A DNA stretch of 64,000 nt, from contig NZ_JAIHLP010000002.1 in the NCBI RefSeq assembly GCF_020009625.1, positions 682,001-746,000 of the forward strand, given 5' to 3'. The position numbers were made by a program, and so were the translations under genes. Positions 56,617-64,000 of the stretch are shown here, piece by piece; positions within the stretch are counted from its first letter, which is position 1; every line of letters starts with the position of its first letter. This stretch comes from Leifsonia poae (lineage in GTDB: Bacteria; Actinomycetota; Actinomycetes; Actinomycetales; Microbacteriaceae). Below the pieces are notes generated by a model. That model did not search any database and had not been told where the DNA came from. It saw nothing but the letters and a program-made list of their open reading frames with translations.

Positions 56617-57819
56617 ATGTCCGAAACACCGTCCACCACCGCCGACCTCGCCACCGCCGACCTCACCACCGCCGACCTCACCCTCGGAGTCCTCGCGACC
56701 TCGGCGAAACCGGATGAGCGACGCCTGCCCCTGCATCCGGCCCGCCTCGACCGCATCGAGCCGGCCCTTCGGGAGCGGATCCTGCTGGAGCACGGGTACG
56801 GCGAGCGGTTCGGACTCACCGACGACCAGCTGCGTCCGCTGGTGCGCAGGATCGCCTCCCGCGCCGACATCATCGCGGCCGCCGACGTCATCCTCCTGCC
56901 GAAGCCCCAGCCGAGCGATCTCGACGAGCTGCGCGACGGACAGGTGCTCTGGGGATGGCCGCACTGCGTGCAGGACAGGGAGATCACGCAACGCGCGATC
57001 GACAAGCACCTCACCCTGATCGCCTTCGAGGCGATGAACCATTGGACGAGCAAAGGCAATTTCGCCCTCCACGTCTTCCACGCGAACAACGAGCTCGCCG
57101 GATACTGCTCGGTCATCCACGCCCTGTCGCTCGTCGGCCTCACGGGAGACTACGGGCGGCGGCTCAACGCGGTCGTGATCGGCTTCGGCGCCACGGCGCG
57201 CGGTGCGGTCACCGCGCTCAACGCTCACGGTGTGCACGATGTGCAGGTGCTCACCAACCGCGAGGTCGCCGCGGTCGGGTCGCCCATCCACTCGGTGCGA
57301 ATCGTGCAGTTCGACCACGACGATACGGAGCCCTACCTCAGCCAGGTCATCACGGAGCGGGGGCGGGTCCCTCTCGCGCCCTTCCTGGCGGCGGCCGACA
57401 TCGTGGTCAACTGCACCCTGCAGGATCCGAACGCCCCGCTCACCTATCTCACCGAGTCCGATCTCGGCGGGTTCGCGCCCGGAAGCCTGATCGTCGACGT
57501 CTCCTGCGACGAGGGGATGGGGTTCAGCTGGGCCCGCCCCACAACGTTCGCCGAGCCGATCTTCGAGGTCGGCGACCACGTGCGCTATTACGGAGTCGAC
57601 CACAGCCCGTCGTACCTCTGGGATTCGGCGACCTGGGAGATCGGGGAAGCGCTCACTCCGTTCCTCGACGTGGTGATGGCCGGGCCGGCGGCCTGGGATG
57701 CGGATCCGACGGTGCGCCGAGCGATCGAGATCCGCGAGGGTCGCATCGTGAATCCGGCGATCCTCACCTTCCAGAACCGGGAGCCGCTCCCGCCGTACCG
57801 GGATGTCACCCCCCGCTGA
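56617..57819 (+). CDS. N5-(carboxyethyl)ornithine synthase-like dehydrogenase (AlaDH/PNT family)
   Basis: About 400 residues from ATG 56617 (GAGGGAG upstream). The N-terminal half has KPDERRLPLHP, the alanine-dehydrogenase/transhydrogenase pattern; the Rossmann NAD site VVIGFGATARGAV lies near 187. The LPKPQP and VNCTLQDPNAPLTYL patterns match carboxyethyl-ornithine synthases, which reductively join ornithine or lysine to pyruvate. That exact substrate is inferred. The N terminus carries a Thr-Ala-Asp-Leu repeat encoded by three 15-base units. Confidence 0.8.
   Translation: MSETPSTTADLATADLTTADLTLGVLATSAKPDERRLPLHPARLDRIEPALRERILLEHGYGERFGLTDDQLRPLVRRIASRADIIAAADVILLPKPQPSDLDELRDGQVLWGWPHCVQDREITQRAIDKHLTLIAFEAMNHWTSKGNFALHVFHANNELAGYCSVIHALSLVGLTGDYGRRLNAVVIGFGATARGAVTALNAHGVHDVQVLTNREVAAVGSPIHSVRIVQFDHDDTEPYLSQVITERGRVPLAPFLAAADIVVNCTLQDPNAPLTYLTESDLGGFAPGSLIVDVSCDEGMGFSWARPTTFAEPIFEVGDHVRYYGVDHSPSYLWDSATWEIGEALTPFLDVVMAGPAAWDADPTVRRAIEIREGRIVNPAILTFQNREPLPPYRDVTPR
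56637..56681 (+). repeat. three 15-bp tandem units at the 5' end of the CEOS-like gene
   Basis: Three near-identical units of the type ACCGCCGACCTCaCC encode TADL-x repeated (TADLATADLTTADLT). In-frame units like this can gain or lose copies by slippage without breaking the gene. Confidence 0.75.
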
Positions 57820-57831
57820 TAGCGTCACGGC

Positions 57832-58368
57832 ATGGCCATCACCCAGTACTACGTCGCGTCCTCGATCGATGGTTTCATCGCCGACTCATCCGATCGCATC
57901 GACTGGCTGCTCGCATTCGGGTTCGAGGAGTTCTCCACCCACTACGACGCATTCCTGGCGGGGATCGGCGCGATCATCATGGGGGCGGCGACCTACGACT
58001 TCCTGCTGGCCGACGCGGGCACGGCCTGGCCGTACCCGGGCATCCCGACCTGGGTCGTGACACACCGCACACTCCCGGTCATCGACGGCGCCGACATCAC
58101 GTTCTTCTCCGGCGACCTCGCCCAGCTCGACGGGGAGCTCCGCGACGCCGCCGGCGATCGCGATGTATGGGTCGTCGGCGGCGGTTCCATCGCCGCGCAG
58201 CTGGCCGCCGCCGGCCTGCTCGACGAACTGCACGTGACGATCATGCCGGTGCTCGTCGGCTCCGGAAAGCCGCTGCTGCCGGTCACCGAGGTGACGAAAC
58301 CCCTGCGGCTCATGCGCAGCACGCCCTTCCCGAGCGGTGCCGTGGAGCACGTTTACCGCCTGCCCTGA
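57832..58368 (+). CDS. dihydrofolate reductase-family protein (RibD C-terminal type)
   Basis: 178 residues with the RibD_C/DHFR-like fold: YYVASSIDGFIAD at the start, IIMGAATYDFLL, WVVTHRTLP, VWVVGGGSIAAQL and MPVLVGSGKPLLP. It probably reduces a pteridine- or flavin-like substrate with NADPH; true DHFR catalytic spacing is not present. It follows the CEOS-like gene by 12 bases. Confidence 0.9.
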   Translation: MAITQYYVASSIDGFIADSSDRIDWLLAFGFEEFSTHYDAFLAGIGAIIMGAATYDFLLADAGTAWPYPGIPTWVVTHRTLPVIDGADITFFSGDLAQLDGELRDAAGDRDVWVVGGGSIAAQLAAAGLLDELHVTIMPVLVGSGKPLLPVTEVTKPLRLMRSTPFPSGAVEHVYRLP

Positions 58369-58377
58369 TCGGGCAGG

Positions 58378-60315
58378 CTACGCCTCCAGGTGCCGCTCGC
58401 TCAGCTCGTCGGCCGGCAGCGGGCGGGCGATCGGGATGCGGCTGCCGAGCACCTGGGCCACCAGGTCGCGGGCGATCTTCTGCGGCGTCAGCCCGGCCCC
58501 TTCGAGGATCTGCTCGCGGGTGGCGTGGTCGATGAACTCGTCGGGCAGCCCGAGCTCGTCGACCGCGGTATCGATGCCGGCCTCGCGCAGATCCTGACGG
58601 ACCCGGGTGCCGATCCCACCCACGCGGATGCCGTCTTCGATGGTCACCACGATGCGATGGTCGGCCGCGAGGGAGAGCACGCTCGCCGGCACGGGAACCA
58701 CCCAACGCGGGTCGACGACGGTCGCCCCGATGCCCTGCGCCGCGAGTCGGTCGGCGACCTTCAGGCCCAGCTCGGCCATCGGTCCCACTGTGACGATGAG
58801 GACGTCTTTGCGTTCCGACTCCCGCAGGATGTCGACACCGTCGACGGTCCGCCGCACGGCATCGATGTCGGGACCGACGGAGCCTTTCGGAAACCGGAGC
58901 ACGGTGGGAGCGTCGTCGACCGCGACGGCCTCCGCCAGCTCCTCGCGAAAACGAGTGCCGTCGCGGGGAGCGGCGAGGCGGATGTTCGGGACCACCTGCA
59001 GGATCGCCAGATCCCAGATGCCGTGGTGGCTCGGCCCATCTGGACCGGTGACCCCAGCCCGATCGAGGACGAATGTGACGCCGGCCTTGTGGAGTGCCAC
59101 ATCCATGAGCACCTGGTCGAAGGCACGATTGATGAACGTCGCGTAGATCGCCACGACCGGATGCAGCCCGCCGAACGCGAGACCGGCCGCGCTCGTCACG
59201 GCATGCTGCTCGGCGATTCCGACATCGTGCACACGGTCGGGGAACCGCTCCGCGAACTTGTGCAGGCCGGTCGGGCGCAGCATCGCCGCGGTGATGCCCA
59301 CGAGCCGAGGATTATGCTCGGCGAGGCTGAGGATCTCGTCGGCGAAGACGCCGGTCCACGACGGTTTGCTCGAGTTCGAGATCGTCTCACCGGTCTCGGG
59401 GTCGATCTGACCCACCGAGTGGAACTGGTCGGCGTCGTCTCGCAGGGCGGGTTCGTAGCCACGGCCCTTCTGGGTGATCGCGTGCACGATCACCGGCGCT
59501 CCGTAGTTCTTCGCCTGCCGCAGCGCCTCCTCCATCGCCTCGATGTCGTGGCCGTGCACCGGGCCGATGTACTTGATGTCGAGGTTGGAGTACAGGGCCT
59601 CATTGTTCGAGAATCGGCTCAGGAAGCCGTGCAGACCGCCGCGGACGCCCCGGTAGAGCGACTGACCCGGACCGCCCAGCTTGTCGAACGCGCGACGGCT
59701 CGACAGGTAGAGGTTGCGGTAGCCCGTGCGGGTTCGCACCGTGTTGAGGAAGCGAGCCATGCCGCCGATCGTCGGAGCGTAGGAGCGGCCGTTGTCGTTG
59801 ACGACGATGATGAGGCGACGGGTGTTGTCGTCGCTGATGTTGTTGAGCGCCTCCCAGGTCATGCCACCGGTGAGCGCCCCGTCGCCGACCATGGCGACGA
59901 CGTGGCGGTCGTTCTGGCCGGTCATCGCGAATGCACGCGAGATCCCGTCGGCCCAGGAGAGGGAGCTGGAGGCGTGCGAGCTCTCAACGATGTCGTGCAC
60001 CGACTCGGAACGTTGCGGGTAGCCCGCGAGGCCGCCCCTCTGGCGCAGCATGCTGAAGTCTTGGCGACCCGTCAGCAGCTTGTGCACATACGATTGGTGT
60101 CCGGTGTCGAACACGATGGCATCGTGCGGCGAGTCGAAGACCCTGTGGATGGCGATCGTGGATTCGACGACGCCCAGGTTCGGACCGAGGTGCCCGCCGG
60201 TCTTGGACACGTTCGCCACGAGGAAGCCACGGATCTCGCCCGCGAGTTGAACGAGCTCCTTCTCGGAGAGCGCGTCGAGGTCGCGGGGACCATGGATGGT
60301 CTCGAGGATGCTCAT
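58378..60315 (-). CDS. dxs: 1-deoxy-D-xylulose-5-phosphate synthase
   Basis: The 645-residue TPP enzyme of the MEP isoprenoid pathway joins pyruvate and glyceraldehyde 3-phosphate. Motifs: FDTGHQSYVHK with the catalytic His, TPP/Mg site VGDGALTGGMTWEALNN, and the transketolase-like central domain RFPDRVHDVGIAEQHAV. Length is standard. Convergent with the DHFR-family gene; nine bases separate the stops. Confidence 0.96.
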   Translation of the reverse strand: MSILETIHGPRDLDALSEKELVQLAGEIRGFLVANVSKTGGHLGPNLGVVESTIAIHRVFDSPHDAIVFDTGHQSYVHKLLTGRQDFSMLRQRGGLAGYPQRSESVHDIVESSHASSSLSWADGISRAFAMTGQNDRHVVAMVGDGALTGGMTWEALNNISDDNTRRLIIVVNDNGRSYAPTIGGMARFLNTVRTRTGYRNLYLSSRRAFDKLGGPGQSLYRGVRGGLHGFLSRFSNNEALYSNLDIKYIGPVHGHDIEAMEEALRQAKNYGAPVIVHAITQKGRGYEPALRDDADQFHSVGQIDPETGETISNSSKPSWTGVFADEILSLAEHNPRLVGITAAMLRPTGLHKFAERFPDRVHDVGIAEQHAVTSAAGLAFGGLHPVVAIYATFINRAFDQVLMDVALHKAGVTFVLDRAGVTGPDGPSHHGIWDLAILQVVPNIRLAAPRDGTRFREELAEAVAVDDAPTVLRFPKGSVGPDIDAVRRTVDGVDILRESERKDVLIVTVGPMAELGLKVADRLAAQGIGATVVDPRWVVPVPASVLSLAADHRIVVTIEDGIRVGGIGTRVRQDLREAGIDTAVDELGLPDEFIDHATREQILEGAGLTPQKIARDLVAQVLGSRIPIARPLPADELSERHLEA

Positions 60316-60342
60316 GCTTCGAGTCTAGGCGCGCTGAAATCG

Positions 60343-60374
60343 GAGATGGCTCGGAATCGCTTCCGAGCCATCTC
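60343..60374 (-). terminator. terminator after aconitase gene
   Basis: A perfect 14-bp stem GAGATGGCTCGGAA / TTCCGAGCCATCTC with a TCGC loop, 12 bases past the aconitase stop on the minus strand and upstream of dxs. Confidence 0.8.
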
Positions 60375-60385
60375 GCGATTCTTGC

Positions 60386-63199
<2,814 letters not shown>

Positions 63200-63306
63200 A
63201 GTGCCCTCTCCTTCATCGGCCGGCCTGGTATTGCAAGCCTTCGTCCATCTTGGTTGTGCGCCGAAGTGTGTTTCCAGCAAGGCAAGCCTAAGTCGCCCGC
63301 TCGATT

Positions 63307-63330
63307 ATTTATCTCGACATCAAGATAAAT
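63307..63330. promoter_or_regulatory. palindromic operator upstream of aconitase
   Basis: ATTTATCT and AGATAAAT are exact inverted arms around the 8-base centre cgacatca. The inner part TCTCGACATCAAGA is also nearly symmetrical. It lies about 110 bases before the aconitase start, an AT-rich spot in GC-rich DNA, as expected for a repressor site. Confidence 0.6.
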
Positions 63331-63359
63331 CTACCACGTCGGATCGGGTGGGTCGGCAC

Positions 63360-64000
63360 TCACTCGCGATCGAAAACGAGACCCCGCCGACGGGCGAGAC
63401 GGTAGAACAGTTCGATGCCGGCCGCTCCCACTGCGCCGACCGCGATGCCCCACAACAACTCCGGCGAGAACGACACGTGCATCTCGAAGAAGGCGCGAGT
63501 GGAGGGCAGCACGCACACAAGCACCATCGCCGCACTCACCCCGCCGAGCAGGCCCCACCGTGGGCCGCTGAGGGGCCGTGTGAGCACGCAGAGGATCCAC
63601 AACGACACGCAGAACAGCGCGATGGTCGTCACGCTGCGTGCCTCACGCAGCGGGATCGAGCGATACAACGGCAGATAGGCCACGATGCAGGTGAGTCCGG
63701 CGATGATCCCGGTCGGCACCGAATACCGGATGATCCGCTTCAGCACACCCGGCGTGTAGATCCGTCGGTTCGGCGCCAACGCCAGGAAGAACGACGGGAT
63801 GCCGATGGCCAGCGTCGACACGAGCGTCAGCTGACGCGGCAGGAACGGGAACGGCCAGAGCAGCGCGGCGCTCACCAGCGCCAGCAGGATGCCGTAGACC
63901 GTCTTCGCCAGGAAGATGTTCGACACCCGTTCCACGTTCGCGATCACGCGCCGTCCGAAGGCCAGCACATCGGGCAACCTGTCGAACCGGTTATCGAGCA
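63360..64000 (-). CDS. C-terminal part of CtpE-like P-type cation ATPase (5' end outside window)
   Basis: About 213 residues visible. NRFDRLPDVLAFGRRVIANVERVSNIFLAKTVYG (key: GRRVIANVERVSNIF) is the stalk after the P-type ATPase hinge, and FPFLPRQLTLVSTLAIGIPSFFLALAPN is the family-specific membrane signature. Six membrane segments follow, then the tail RRGLVFDRE. It resembles actinobacterial CtpE-type calcium or metal pumps. The catalytic DKTGT part lies beyond the window. Confidence 0.87.
   Translation of the reverse strand, partial: LDNRFDRLPDVLAFGRRVIANVERVSNIFLAKTVYGILLALVSAALLWPFPFLPRQLTLVSTLAIGIPSFFLALAPNRRIYTPGVLKRIIRYSVPTGIIAGLTCIVAYLPLYRSIPLREARSVTTIALFCVSLWILCVLTRPLSGPRWGLLGGVSAAMVLVCVLPSTRAFFEMHVSFSPELLWGIAVGAVGAAGIELFYRLARRRGLVFDRE

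Overview
The window is high-GC actinobacterial chromosome, most likely Microbacteriaceae (Leifsonia-like). Indicators are the GC-rich third codon positions, a DUF3000 / RNase D / thiolase / FadB-like run, a DXS-aconitase neighbourhood, a SufE-rhodanese pair and carbohydrate ABC operons that lack their own ATPase. The genus call is inference.

Layout. 1-3082: end of a sugar-use locus (GH3 beta-glucosidase and a shortened MFS carrier), then a frameshifted remnant of a PEP mutase/isocitrate lyase-family gene. 4034-11788: defence-like accessory block with lower codon bias, holding a 1258-aa YobI-type membrane NTPase divergent from a SIR2-like protein, then a HEPN protein and a small membrane protein. 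11903-14635: two tandem IS481-family elements at the 3' end of tRNA-Arg(CCU), with a 16-bp copy of the tRNA end before, between and after them. 14684-29697: integrated island with a tyrosine recombinase at one end and a P4-type primase plus excisionase-like protein at the other. Its cargo is a DUF4231/SLATT-type membrane protein, a complete type I restriction-modification operon (hsdM-hsdS-hsdR), an unknown 428-aa protein coupled to a GIY-YIG nuclease-like protein, and an orphan MbcA/ParS-type antitoxin.

30013-64000 is mostly core chromosome: tRNA-Val(GAC), Cys and Gly on the minus strand and tRNA-Val(CAC) on the plus strand; a PemK/MazF-like protein; two ammonium transporters, one with altered pore residues; ZapE-like ATPase; rhodanese and SufE; a LacI-controlled sugar ABC operon; alpha/beta hydrolase; DUF3000; RNase D; the fatty-acid oxidation pair FadA/FadB; a TetR regulator divergent from a sugar ABC operon ending in a GH2 beta-galactosidase with an apparent N-terminal frameshift; aldo/keto reductase with MerR regulator; a carboxyethyl-ornithine-synthase-like dehydrogenase; a DHFR-family protein; DXS; aconitase; and the end of a CtpE-like P-type ATPase.

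How the genes fit together. The core part joins sugar import and hydrolysis (GH3, GH2, two ABC importers) with central metabolism (aconitase, beta-oxidation, DXS) and nitrogen uptake. The accessory part (4-30 kb) looks like stacked mobile and defence DNA between tRNA genes. The best candidates for undescribed biology are the YobI-NTPase/SIR2 divergent pair, the 428-aa/GIY-YIG pair, the tRNA-end-targeting IS481 tandem and the ammonium-transporter paralogue lacking a pore histidine.
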